From Jiulongibacter sp024742395 (GTDB lineage Bacteria; Bacteroidota; Bacteroidia; Cytophagales; Spirosomataceae): DNA of 64,000 bases. This document shows positions 50,975 to 58,743 of this stretch, piece after piece. Numbering within the stretch: the stretch's first letter is position 1; each line of letters begins with the position of its first letter. The stretch spans positions 1,488,001 through 1,552,000 of the forward strand of contig OZ252236.1 in assembly GCA_965249455.1 (NCBI GenBank). Reading direction: 5' to 3'. The notes below the pieces were generated by a model. It was not told where the DNA came from and searched no databases. It worked only from the letters and a program-made list of their open reading frames with translations. The translations under genes and the position numbers were made by a program.

Positions 50975-52018
50975 ATGAGCAATAATCTTTTTACCGGAAT
51001 TCAGCAAGTAGGTATTGGTGTTGAAAATGCCGAAGAGGCCTTTAAGTGGTACAATAAAAATTTAGGTTTAGATGTACCGGTATTTGATGATGTGGCCAGA
51101 GCTGAGCTCATGACACCGCATACCAATGGGATTATTCGTGAAAGAAGAGCTATTCTTGCTGTGAATATGGCTGGCGGCGGCGGTGCAGAAATTTGGCAAT
51201 CAAATGATCCATTGCCTTTAGCTGCAAAGAAAGAAGCTTCTTTGGGCGATTTGGGGATTTTTTGTGTTAAACTTAAATCTAGTAATGTAGATGCGTTGGC
51301 TTCAAATTTAAATGTTGCCGTGCAAAAATCGCCAAGTGGAAGTTCAATTGCCTGGCTAAAGGACCCCTATGGCAATCAATTGCAAATTGTACCTGATAAT
51401 TCCTGGTTTAAGAAAAAGGCAGACCACACGGGTGGGGTTTTAGGCGTTATTATAGGCGTGAGTAACATGGATGCCTCTCTTAAATTATACAGAGATGTGT
51501 TAGGGATGTCAGAAGTAATGTATGACGAAGAAGGGGTGTTTGAAGATTTTAAGCCTTTGAAAGGCGGAGGAAGGGTATTCAGAAGAGTATTACTCAAAAA
51601 ATCTGAAAAGGCTGAAGGTGCATTTTATAAGTTGTTTGGCAATATTGAAATAGAATTAGTAGAACTGAAAAATGCTGAACCGTCTGTAATTATGGAAGGT
51701 AGAAGCTGGGGCGACCTCGGGTTCATACATCTTTGTTTTGATACCTTAAATATGGAGGCCTTTAAGGCCAAAGCAGCTGCTGCGGGTTTTCCATTTACGG
51801 TAGATAGCGGAAACACTTTTGATATGGGAGAAGCCGGTGGACGATTTAGTTATATTGAAGACCCGGACGGAACACTATTGGAATTTGTGGAGACACATAA
51901 AGTACCCGTATTGAAAAAACTTGGGATTTTTATTAATCTTAAGAAAAGAGGAATGCTGAAGCCATTGCCTAACTGGATGATCAGTACACTGGGCTGGGGC
52001 AAAGTGAAGCCGGATTAA
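50975..52018 (+). CDS. VOC-family (glyoxalase fold) protein, two domains
   Basis: A 347-residue protein with two vicinal-oxygen-chelate modules. The first (QQVGIGVENAEEAFKWYNKNLGLDVPVFDD) and the second (GVIIGVSNMDASLKLYRDVLGMSEVMYDEEGVF, then GFIHLCFDT and YIEDPDGTLLEFVETH) are both recognised by the WY...LG and DPDG motifs. The substrate is unknown; dioxygenase or glyoxalase roles occur in the family. It diverges from the D-threonine aldolase-like gene over 93 bases and is followed after five bases by the MazG-like gene. Confidence 0.82.
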   Translation: MSNNLFTGIQQVGIGVENAEEAFKWYNKNLGLDVPVFDDVARAELMTPHTNGIIRERRAILAVNMAGGGGAEIWQSNDPLPLAAKKEASLGDLGIFCVKLKSSNVDALASNLNVAVQKSPSGSSIAWLKDPYGNQLQIVPDNSWFKKKADHTGGVLGVIIGVSNMDASLKLYRDVLGMSEVMYDEEGVFEDFKPLKGGGRVFRRVLLKKSEKAEGAFYKLFGNIEIELVELKNAEPSVIMEGRSWGDLGFIHLCFDTLNMEAFKAKAAAAGFPFTVDSGNTFDMGEAGGRFSYIEDPDGTLLEFVETHKVPVLKKLGIFINLKKRGMLKPLPNWMISTLGWGKVKPD

Positions 52019-52023
52019 CCGTT

Positions 52024-52350
52024 ATGACCATTAAAGAAGCACAGAAAATAGTAGATGAGTGGATTAGCTCTGTGGGTGTTCGTTATTTTAATGAGCTGAC
52101 TAATACCGCCATTTTAACCGAAGAAGTAGGTGAGGTGGCCAGAATTATGGCTCGCAGATACGGTGAGCAATCAGAAAAGGAATCGGATAAAAATAAGGAC
52201 CTCGGCGATGAAATGGCCGATGTCTTGTTTGTGCTCATTTGCCTGGCAAATCAGACAGGAATTGATTTAACAGAAGCTTTGAAAAAGAACCTGGAAAAGA
52301 AAACGCTTCGTGATGCGGATAGACATAAAAACAATAAAAAATTAAAATGA
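52024..52350 (+). CDS. MazG-like nucleotide pyrophosphohydrolase
   Basis: A 108-residue all-alpha NTP pyrophosphatase. LTEEVGEVARIMARRYGEQ carries the EExxE metal motif and LGDEMADVLFVLICLANQTGIDL the ExxD motif. Such enzymes remove non-canonical nucleotides. It is coupled to the next gene by a four-base overlap (ATGA). Confidence 0.88.
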   Translation: MTIKEAQKIVDEWISSVGVRYFNELTNTAILTEEVGEVARIMARRYGEQSEKESDKNKDLGDEMADVLFVLICLANQTGIDLTEALKKNLEKKTLRDADRHKNNKKLK

Positions 52351-53270
52351 GAAAATTACTTCAGATCTCATTTCATGATGTCTGGTCAAAGTTCGGGCTG
52401 GTCTTCTTCTTATATGTTCTCGGGCTGTTAATTGCAGGCTATCCGGTGATCCTGTTTTATAGAACATTAGTATTAGAAACCGGAAATTCTGCTGCTCTTA
52501 ATGAACTGGTCCCAGCATTTGATTTTACTATTTTTGCCGATTTTATGAATCAAAGCGGAGAGTCATTTCGCTCTGTTTTTCGCATGGCTCTTTTGCTTGG
52601 GTTTCTAGGGTCTATTGTTTTTACGTTCTTTTCAGGAGGTGTCATAGGTCAGCTAGCCTCTAAGAGCCGAACGGATTGGAATGCGTTTTTTAGAGATTCG
52701 AAAAATTTGTTCATACCCTATTTTGTTTTATTACTTATCATTGGGATTTTTCTATTTGTCATTTTTCTGGTTAGTGGTCTTATCTTCTTCATTTTTGTGA
52801 TTTTGGCCGAAGGGAGCTCAGAAAGAGGCTATTTCTTTTGGCTATTGCCACCCTCTATTTTGTTAATCATTGGCTTTTCATATGGTTTGGTGGTTAGCTT
52901 TTATGCAAAAGTGATGCTTTATCAAAACAGGCATGTGGGTGTCTCAGTTGCATTCTGGAAGGCCGTTACCTATGTGTACAAAAGGCCGAAGCTTTTAGTA
53001 TATTTCTGGTCAATAAGTCTAGCAGGAGTTATCCTTACTTGCATTTATTTGATCATTGAGAAGTATCTGACAATGAGTTCTACTTTCACCATTGTACTAG
53101 TAGTGATTGTCCAACAATTAAATATAATGAGTCGCTTCTTCCTTAAAAACTGGAATTATGCCACGGCATTGAATGCCTACGGTTTAGAGCCGGTCTATTT
53201 TCCTGAGCCTAAGCCTGATGTCATTGTTATGGAAGAGTCGGATGATTCTGAAAATACTGAAGAAGCTTAA
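52347..53270 (+). CDS. membrane protein of unknown function
   Basis: A 307-residue integral membrane protein with about six spans and an acidic C-terminal tail (EESDDSENTEEA). It starts MRKLLQISFHDVWSKFGLVFFLYVLG. I recognise no family with confidence. It is coupled to the MazG-like gene by a four-base overlap, so the two are cotranscribed. A DUF2480 gene follows after 25 bases. Confidence 0.7.
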   Translation: MRKLLQISFHDVWSKFGLVFFLYVLGLLIAGYPVILFYRTLVLETGNSAALNELVPAFDFTIFADFMNQSGESFRSVFRMALLLGFLGSIVFTFFSGGVIGQLASKSRTDWNAFFRDSKNLFIPYFVLLLIIGIFLFVIFLVSGLIFFIFVILAEGSSERGYFFWLLPPSILLIIGFSYGLVVSFYAKVMLYQNRHVGVSVAFWKAVTYVYKRPKLLVYFWSISLAGVILTCIYLIIEKYLTMSSTFTIVLVVIVQQLNIMSRFFLKNWNYATALNAYGLEPVYFPEPKPDVIVMEESDDSENTEEA

Positions 53271-53295
53271 ACTTTGTTAAGAGGGAGATTGTTAA

Positions 53296-53811
53296 ATGAG
53301 TATGTCTGAAGAAATAGTCAATAGAGTAGCCGCAAGTGGTCTGATCAGCCTGGATTTGGAAGATTACTATGTACCTGGGGAGAGAGTCTTTTATGATTTA
53401 AAAGACAACCTTTTCATGGAGATGATACTCAAGGAAAAGGAGTTTAGAGCTTTTTTGAAAGATCATGACTGGTCACAATACAATGGCAAACATGTAGCCA
53501 TTGGCTGCACGGCAGATGCCATTGTACCCACCTGGGCTTATATGTTATTGAGCTTAAAATTAAGCCCTGTAGCAAAGACAGTTGTTTTTGGAAATCTGAA
53601 TGAGCTGGAGATAGCCATATTTACGAAATCTTTAGAAAAACTGAATATTGAAACCTTCAGAGATCAGCGAGTTGTGGTGAAAGGGTGTAGTAAAGTAGAA
53701 GTGCCAACGGCTATTTACGTAGAGATTACCAATAGATTAAGACCTGTTGTGAAAAGTCTGATGTTCGGTGAGCCGTGCAGTACGGTGCCGCTTTATAAAA
53801 GGCCTAAATAG
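53296..53811 (+). CDS. DUF2480-family protein
   Basis: A 171-residue protein, probably cytosolic, with the DUF2480 pattern: IVNRVAASGLISLDLEDYY, FMEMILKEKEFRAFLKDHDWSQYNGKHVAIGCTADAIVPTWAYML, and RVVVKGCSKVEVPTAIYVEI. The family is restricted to Bacteroidota and has no assigned activity. The start is ambiguous between Met1 and Met3. It ends immediately against the convergent Rrf2 gene. Confidence 0.85.
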   Translation: MSMSEEIVNRVAASGLISLDLEDYYVPGERVFYDLKDNLFMEMILKEKEFRAFLKDHDWSQYNGKHVAIGCTADAIVPTWAYMLLSLKLSPVAKTVVFGNLNELEIAIFTKSLEKLNIETFRDQRVVVKGCSKVEVPTAIYVEITNRLRPVVKSLMFGEPCSTVPLYKRPK

Positions 53812-54252
53812 TTAAGCAATACCTGAGAGTGTGGTTTCTCCACTTTCAACCCCTTGTACCAGGTCGCCTATAGTTTTATTTCTGAACGTATCAAAGATAC
53901 CTTCTCTACAACTTTCAAACTCATCGTGCATTGGGCAAGGGTTTTCACTTGAACACTCTTCCCTTCCTAAGAAGCACTTTTTCAAAACGGAGAGTCCATC
54001 AACTATTTTCACAATATCCAGAATAGTAGTTTTAAGGATGGGTTCTTTAGTGAAAAAGCCCCCGTGTGGCCCTCTTACTGAATATATCAGCCCCTTGTTA
54101 ACAAGGTTTTGTAAGATTTTGCTTAAAAAATGCTGAGGAATCTGTAGTTCCTCAGCAATTTCAACAATCCCAATTTTCTTTGTCCTGTTTTGATCTAATG
54201 ACAAAAACACCACCCCTCTAATTGCGTACCCACATGTTTTTGAAATGACCAT
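53812..54252 (-). CDS. Rrf2-family transcriptional regulator with Fe-S cluster ligands (NsrR/IscR-like)
   Basis: A 146-residue Rrf2 protein: winged helix (TCGYAIRGVVFLSL, IAEELQIPQHFLSKILQNLVNKGLIYSVRGPHGGF) then an alpha-helical dimerisation segment carrying Cys93, Cys100 and Cys106 with His109. Three Cys spaced C-x6-C-x5-C resemble the cluster ligands of IscR and NsrR (similar spacings), so it likely holds an Fe-S cluster. It lies four bases downstream of the RIC gene on the same strand, and next to the nos operon, so NO sensing is my inference. Its start is well placed after a short intergenic gap. Confidence 0.85.
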   Translation of the reverse strand: MVISKTCGYAIRGVVFLSLDQNRTKKIGIVEIAEELQIPQHFLSKILQNLVNKGLIYSVRGPHGGFFTKEPILKTTILDIVKIVDGLSVLKKCFLGREECSSENPCPMHDEFESCREGIFDTFRNKTIGDLVQGVESGETTLSGIA

Positions 54253-54256
54253 TTTC

Positions 54257-54988
54257 CTATGATTGAAGTTCTTCTTGCAAAGCCACGATTTTAGGGAACA
54301 AAATATTGTTTTCCAAATGAATATGCTGTGTCAGGTCAAAATGTAGCTCCTTTAATTTTTCCAGCATGTATAAATGAGAATTGCAAGCATCCTCGGGTGG
54401 AATATAATTATTGGTTATTCGGTTTAGTTCATGAATTATTTCCCCGGCACCGTCATGCTCCTGATACATTACTTTAATAGGCCCCTCAAACATTTTTAAT
54501 ACTTCGGGGGTAATTTCTATGCCCATATTTATCTTCTCTTCAATTTCCTTCACTTTTGGGAAAAGAATGTTTTCTTCTTTCGGAAGATGATTCTTTAGCT
54601 CTTCTGAAAGTGTATGATAGAGTGAATGTAATTGGGCAAGCCAAAGGTATTTTTCGCCATGTTTTGCGGTTACCTTATTTACATAAAATTCTATTTCCGG
54701 CAATGTATTATAGAGATACTTGTGATGTACATTGTATATATAGTCAATTAGAAACGAAAGGCTCATTCCATCAAAATCTAGTGAGGGCGGTGTCTTATCA
54801 GATTGGATTGCTTTCATTAGCTCTGTGGATAGTAAATCTGCATCTACCTTGTTTCTGGCACATGCTTCTGCAATGCTAATGTCTCCACCACAACAAAAAT
54901 CAATGTTCGCTTTTCTAAAGACGCCAGCCGTAAGTGGTTGTTTTCTGACTAGTTGACCTACTTTGGTGTTTAATATATTGTTTTCCAT
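54257..54988 (-). CDS. ric: iron-sulfur cluster repair di-iron protein (RIC/ScdA/YtfE)
   Basis: A 243-residue protein that restores Fe-S clusters damaged by nitric oxide or peroxide. An N-terminal DUF542 domain contains the DFCCGGD motif (Cys32-Cys33), and a hemerythrin-like domain has the His/Glu ligands in HHKYLYNTLPEIEF, HLPKEENILFPKVKEIE, EHDGAGEIIHEL, and HIHLENNILFPKIV. It is the first gene of a two-gene unit with the Rrf2 gene, and diverges from the nos operon, with which it shares a two-site regulatory region. Confidence 0.93.
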   Translation of the reverse strand: MENNILNTKVGQLVRKQPLTAGVFRKANIDFCCGGDISIAEACARNKVDADLLSTELMKAIQSDKTPPSLDFDGMSLSFLIDYIYNVHHKYLYNTLPEIEFYVNKVTAKHGEKYLWLAQLHSLYHTLSEELKNHLPKEENILFPKVKEIEEKINMGIEITPEVLKMFEGPIKVMYQEHDGAGEIIHELNRITNNYIPPEDACNSHLYMLEKLKELHFDLTQHIHLENNILFPKIVALQEELQS

Positions 54989-55019
54989 TATTTTAAAATT
55001 ATAATTGTTGTTCAGACAA

Positions 55020-55027
55020 TAAAGATA
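55020..55027 (-). promoter_or_regulatory. -7 box of the ric-rrf2 unit
   Basis: TATCTTTA on the minus strand matches seven of eight positions of TAnnTTTG. No TTG stands at the normal -33 distance, which fits an activator-dependent promoter. The predicted start is near 55015. Confidence 0.45.
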
Positions 55028-55050
55028 TATAGGTCTTTAATTCTTAAAAT

Positions 55051-55064
55051 TGATATCTCTCATA
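55051..55064. promoter_or_regulatory. candidate Crp/Fnr-family binding site 1
   Basis: TGATATCTCTCATA has the dyad core TGA-N6-TCA typical of Crp/Fnr-family dimers. Its centre (55056.5) is about 41 bases upstream of the predicted ric start site. The left half with the preceding T reads TTGAT, as in Fnr sites. Confidence 0.55.
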
Positions 55065-55073
55065 TTTACTTTA

Positions 55074-55087
55074 TGATATCACTCATA
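55074..55087. promoter_or_regulatory. candidate Crp/Fnr-family binding site 2
   Basis: TGATATCACTCATA differs from site 1 in one base of 14 and lies 23 bases away. Its centre (55079.5) is about 41 bases upstream of the predicted nos start site. With flanking bases it reads TATGA-N6-TCATA, a full inverted repeat. Confidence 0.55.
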
Positions 55088-55108
55088 ATTAGCTGATCAG
55101 GGGTAAGA

Positions 55109-55116
55109 TACATTTG
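55109..55116 (+). promoter_or_regulatory. -7 box of the nos operon
   Basis: TACATTTG matches TAnnTTTG exactly. No -33 TTG is present. The predicted start is near 55120, about 49 bases before the cytochrome gene. Confidence 0.6.
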
Positions 55117-55168
55117 TGTCACAATAAAAGACAACAGCGTCTTTTATTATAACCAAAATGTAAAAGAG

Positions 55169-55624
55169 ATGAAAAAAAGAAACCTTTTTCTATGGATGTT
55201 AGCCTTCATCCTATGGAACTGCGGTGGTGCAGAAAAAAGAGCTGATACTCCTGAAACTGATGACTCTGTTCTTTTAGAACAGGAGGAAGTACATGGTACT
55301 AAAGTCTCTAAAGTAGAATTGAGTAATCCGCTGGATCAAGCAATGGTTAAAACCGGAGAAGCAGTGTATGACATGAAATGCTCTTCATGCCACAGGCTTA
55401 CAGATGAAAGGCTGGTAGGGCCGGGCTGGGCTGGGGTAACTCAAAAAAGAGAACCTGAGTGGATCATCAACATGATTACCAATGTAGATATGATGCTTGA
55501 TACGGACCCGGACGCACAAAAGATGCTGGAGGAATGTCTGGTAAGAATGCCTAATCAGAATGTAGAAGCTGCAGAAGCAAGGGGCATACTTGAATTTATG
55601 AGAAAAAACGACGGTGAAAATTAA
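55169..55624 (+). CDS. cytochrome c lipoprotein of the nos operon
   Basis: A 151-residue lipoprotein with lipobox ending in Cys18 (ILWNC) and one haem-binding motif CSSCH (71-75). A probable axial Met is at residue 127 (VRMPNQN). Class I cytochromes at this position in clade II nos operons are thought to bring electrons to NosZ at the outer face of the inner membrane, or the periplasm. It ends ten bases before the NosZ ATG, so it is the first gene of the operon and directly downstream of the Crp/Fnr-like sites. Confidence 0.88.
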   Translation: MKKRNLFLWMLAFILWNCGGAEKRADTPETDDSVLLEQEEVHGTKVSKVELSNPLDQAMVKTGEAVYDMKCSSCHRLTDERLVGPGWAGVTQKREPEWIINMITNVDMMLDTDPDAQKMLEECLVRMPNQNVEAAEARGILEFMRKNDGEN

Positions 55625-55634
55625 ACTATATATC

Positions 55635-57632
55635 ATGAAAAATATTCTATTTAAAAGTCTTGCTATAAGCACTGTATTTTTGGGCTTTCAGGCGTGTAAG
55701 CCCGCAGGCCAGGGTGCTGGTGGCGGTAGCACCATAGCAGGAGATGCTGCAGAAAAAGTCTATGTGGCACCCGGTACACATGATGAATTTTATAATTTCG
55801 TTTCTGGTGGTTTCAATGGTCAGTTATCTGTAGTGGGTTTACCATCTGGCAGAGTGCTTAGGATTATTCCGGTCTTTACACAGCATGCTGAAAGTGGTTG
55901 GGGCTATAGTGAAGAAACCAAGCCTATGTTAAATACTTCGCATGGTTTTGTGCCCTGGGATGACGCCCATCATACCACTCTTTCTATTACGAATGGAGAG
56001 CATGATGGCAAATGGGCTTTTATTAATGGTAATAATACACCTCGAATTGCCAGAATAAGTTTAAAAACATTCAGAACAGAAGAAATTATAGAATTACCGA
56101 ATTCAGGGGGTAATCACTCTTCACCTTTTATTACGTTTAATTCAGAGTACGCCGTAGCAGGAACTCGTTTCTCTGTACCACCTGATAATGTAGGTGATGT
56201 ACCGATTAGCAGCTTTAAAAAGAACTTTAAAGGTTACCTGAGTTTTGTAAGTATTGATAAAGAAACGGGTAGAATGGCCGTTAAATTTCAGTTGACGACT
56301 CCGGCCATCAGTTATGATTTAGCCAGAGGCGGTAAAGGCCCTTCAAAAGATTGGATGTTTTTCTCTTCTTATAACACAGAGCAAGCCAATACTTTACTGG
56401 AAGTAAATGCTTCTCAAAAGGACAAAGATTTTATTTTGGCGGTAAACTGGAAAAAAGCTGAAGAATATTTAGCTCAGGGCAAAGGCAAAAAGACTGCTGC
56501 CAAATATGCTCACAATGTATATAGCGATGTAACCCACTCTGCCACGTCTACAATGATGAATGAAGTAATGACCTTAGATCCGAAGGATTGCCCAGGCATG
56601 CTTTATTTTATTCCTTGTCCTAAATCGCCGCATGGTTGCGATGTAGACCCTACTGGTGAATACATTATTGGCTCGGGTAAACTGGCTGCAGTAATTCCAG
56701 TATTCTCTTTTACTAAATTACAGAAGGCTATAGCAGATAAGAAATTTGATGGTGAATTTGAAGGTATTCCTGTAGTGAATTATGATGCCGCACTCCATGG
56801 TGAAGTTAAGAAGCCAGGGCTGGGGCCACTGCATACAGAGTTTGATGGCAGAGGCAATGCCATAACATCAATGTTTGTGTCTTCTGAGCTGGTAAAATGG
56901 AATATCAAGAGTCTTGAAGTGTTAGATAGAGTACCTACATATTATTCAGTAGGACACCTGAGTGTGCCTGGCGGACCTACCACCAAGCCTCATGGAAAGT
57001 ATGTAATTGCATATAACAAAATTACTAAAGACAGATATCTGCCTACCGGACCTGAACTGACGCAGTCGGCACAGTTATATGATATTTCTGGTGACAAAAT
57101 GAAGCTTCTCTTAGATTTTCCTACCATTGGCGAGCCTCACTATGCTGAAGCCTTACCGGCTTCACTTATTAAAGACAATTCTCTTAAAATCTTTAAGATT
57201 GAGGAGAATCAGCACCCTTATGCTGCCAAAGGTGAAAAGGAAACCAAGGTAGAACGAAAAGGAAAAGAAGTTCACGTATACATGACATCGTCAAGGTCAC
57301 ACTTTGCTCCGGATAATATTGAAGGTGTGAAACTGGGAGACGAAGTGTATTTCCATGTAACTAACCTGGAACAAGACTGGGATGTGCCTCATGGTTTTGC
57401 TATCAGAGGAGCAAATAATGCCGAGATCTTAGTAATGCCTGGCGAAACTCAAACCTTGAAATGGACTGCTGACAGGATAGGAATCACCCCATTCTATTGT
57501 ACAGATTTCTGCTCAGCACTTCACCAGGAAATGCAAGGCTATATGAGAGTATCTGCTCCTTCTAGCAATGTTCCTTTAACCTGGCATGTAGGTAAGAATG
57601 ATGTGAAAGAGGCTGAAGATAAAGCCAAATAA
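55635..57632 (+). CDS. nosZ: nitrous oxide reductase, clade II type
   Basis: NosZ reduces N2O to N2 with a CuA and a CuZ centre. From the ATG at 55635 the 665-residue protein begins with a Sec-type lipoprotein signal with lipobox Cys21 (LGFQAC), not the twin-arginine signal of clade I. The seven-bladed propeller holds CuZ His residues (for example DDAHHTT, NGEHDGK, HNVYSDVTHSAT, GPLHTEF). The C-terminal CuA domain carries C622-x3-C626-x3-H630-x2-M633. An in-frame ATG seven codons upstream would overlap the cytochrome gene. The lipid anchor seems to tether the enzyme to a membrane. Confidence 0.95.
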   Translation: MKNILFKSLAISTVFLGFQACKPAGQGAGGGSTIAGDAAEKVYVAPGTHDEFYNFVSGGFNGQLSVVGLPSGRVLRIIPVFTQHAESGWGYSEETKPMLNTSHGFVPWDDAHHTTLSITNGEHDGKWAFINGNNTPRIARISLKTFRTEEIIELPNSGGNHSSPFITFNSEYAVAGTRFSVPPDNVGDVPISSFKKNFKGYLSFVSIDKETGRMAVKFQLTTPAISYDLARGGKGPSKDWMFFSSYNTEQANTLLEVNASQKDKDFILAVNWKKAEEYLAQGKGKKTAAKYAHNVYSDVTHSATSTMMNEVMTLDPKDCPGMLYFIPCPKSPHGCDVDPTGEYIIGSGKLAAVIPVFSFTKLQKAIADKKFDGEFEGIPVVNYDAALHGEVKKPGLGPLHTEFDGRGNAITSMFVSSELVKWNIKSLEVLDRVPTYYSVGHLSVPGGPTTKPHGKYVIAYNKITKDRYLPTGPELTQSAQLYDISGDKMKLLLDFPTIGEPHYAEALPASLIKDNSLKIFKIEENQHPYAAKGEKETKVERKGKEVHVYMTSSRSHFAPDNIEGVKLGDEVYFHVTNLEQDWDVPHGFAIRGANNAEILVMPGETQTLKWTADRIGITPFYCTDFCSALHQEMQGYMRVSAPSSNVPLTWHVGKNDVKEAEDKAK

Positions 57633-57646
57633 ATCCTAATTCTCAT

Positions 57647-57671
57647 AGCGGTGGCAAAAACTGCCACCGCT
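57647..57671 (+). other. strong hairpin after nosZ without U-tract
   Basis: AGCGGTGGCA (57647-57656) and TGCCACCGCT (57662-57671) pair perfectly with a five-base loop. Because only TTAAT follows, it is a poor terminator and more likely protects the nosZ mRNA 3' end or partly blocks transcription into the assembly genes. Confidence 0.6.
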
Positions 57672-57702
57672 TAATAAACACCGGAGGAAATCTCCAAACA
57701 TC

Positions 57703-58275
57703 ATGAAAGATCTTAATAAATCATCACGTCTACTTATTCTTCTGGCCTCTTTGGCATTATTAGCTACGTACTTCTTACCTATCTGGAGAATTGATTTATG
57801 GGCACCTCAATATCCTGAGGGTTTGTCTATGTTCATTTGGTTAGATAAACTGAGTGGACAAGTAGAAATTATTAATGGGCTAAACCATTACATTGGTATG
57901 GCCCACATTAAGGAAGAAATGTTTCCTGAGTTTATTTACCTTCCTTATATAGCTGGTTTCATCATAGCTGCCGGTGTTCTTACGGCCGGTATCGGAAAGC
58001 GATCTGTACTCATTGGGTATTTAACCCTATTGGTGCTGGGAGCCATTATTGCTCTGGCAGACTTCTATAAATGGGGTTACGAGTATGGTCATAATCTTTC
58101 TGATGATGCCGCCATTAAGGTACCCGGAATGTCCTATCAACCGCCGGTTATCGGCTACAAGGAGCTTCTGAATTTTGGTGCTTATTCTGTTCCGGCCAGT
58201 GGTGGATGGATTTTCGTTGGCCTTGGTCTCACTGTGATCGGCGTATTAATATTTGAATTCAAAAGAAGGAAATAA
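57703..58275 (+). CDS. nos-operon membrane protein of unknown function
   Basis: A 190-residue protein with about four membrane spans (near residues 8-27, 84-103, 106-125 and 166-185) and a periplasmic loop between the first and second (WRIDLWAPQYPEGLSMFIWLDKLSGQVEIINGLNHYIGM). The loop has conserved-looking Trp and His residues and the GLNHYIGM motif. It has no similarity I can name but occurs next to nosZ in Bacteroidota clade II operons. It ends one base before nosL. A role in copper or electron delivery is my inference. Confidence 0.7.
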   Translation: MKDLNKSSRLLILLASLALLATYFLPIWRIDLWAPQYPEGLSMFIWLDKLSGQVEIINGLNHYIGMAHIKEEMFPEFIYLPYIAGFIIAAGVLTAGIGKRSVLIGYLTLLVLGAIIALADFYKWGYEYGHNLSDDAAIKVPGMSYQPPVIGYKELLNFGAYSVPASGGWIFVGLGLTVIGVLIFEFKRRK

Positions 58276-58276
58276 C

Positions 58277-58708
58277 ATGAAAACACTTTACCTGATAATC
58301 AGTCTTCTCATGGTGGCTGCTTGTACACCTGCCCAGAAGCCCATTGAATACGCAAAGGATCCATGTCAGTTTTGTAAAATGACCATTATGGAACCTGGTT
58401 TTGCCTCAGAACTGGTGACGGAAAAAGGGAAGGTCTTTAAATTCGATGATCTCTCATGTATGATTAAATACATGAAAATAGAACAAACTTCTATAGAAGA
58501 TCATGCCTACGTTTTGGTGAATATGTATGGTTCTAATGAGTTTTTGAATGTCCAAGACGCTGTTTTTCTGCATTCTGAGTCTTTCAAAAGCCCAATGCGT
58601 GGAGATGTGGCGGCCTTCAAAGGTCTTCCTGATCACTCTCATCTGCCTTTGGAAACCACCGAAGAAATTAAGCCTCTTAACTGGGCAGAGATAATCAAGT
58701 TGTTCTAA
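58277..58708 (+). CDS. nosL: NosL copper chaperone lipoprotein
   Basis: A 143-residue lipoprotein (lipobox Cys16, LLMVAAC) that binds Cu(I) for NosZ maturation. The motif DPCQFCKMTIMEPGFASELVTEKGKVFKFDDLSCMIKYM holds the Cys and Met residues known in NosL to bind copper. The length is within the family range. A longer frame from 58253 overlaps the previous gene and is not used, since the lipoprotein signal begins at 58277. Confidence 0.93.
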   Translation: MKTLYLIISLLMVAACTPAQKPIEYAKDPCQFCKMTIMEPGFASELVTEKGKVFKFDDLSCMIKYMKIEQTSIEDHAYVLVNMYGSNEFLNVQDAVFLHSESFKSPMRGDVAAFKGLPDHSHLPLETTEEIKPLNWAEIIKLF

Positions 58709-58743
58709 GAAATAAGTAGCCTCAAACATTCTAAACTGATCAA

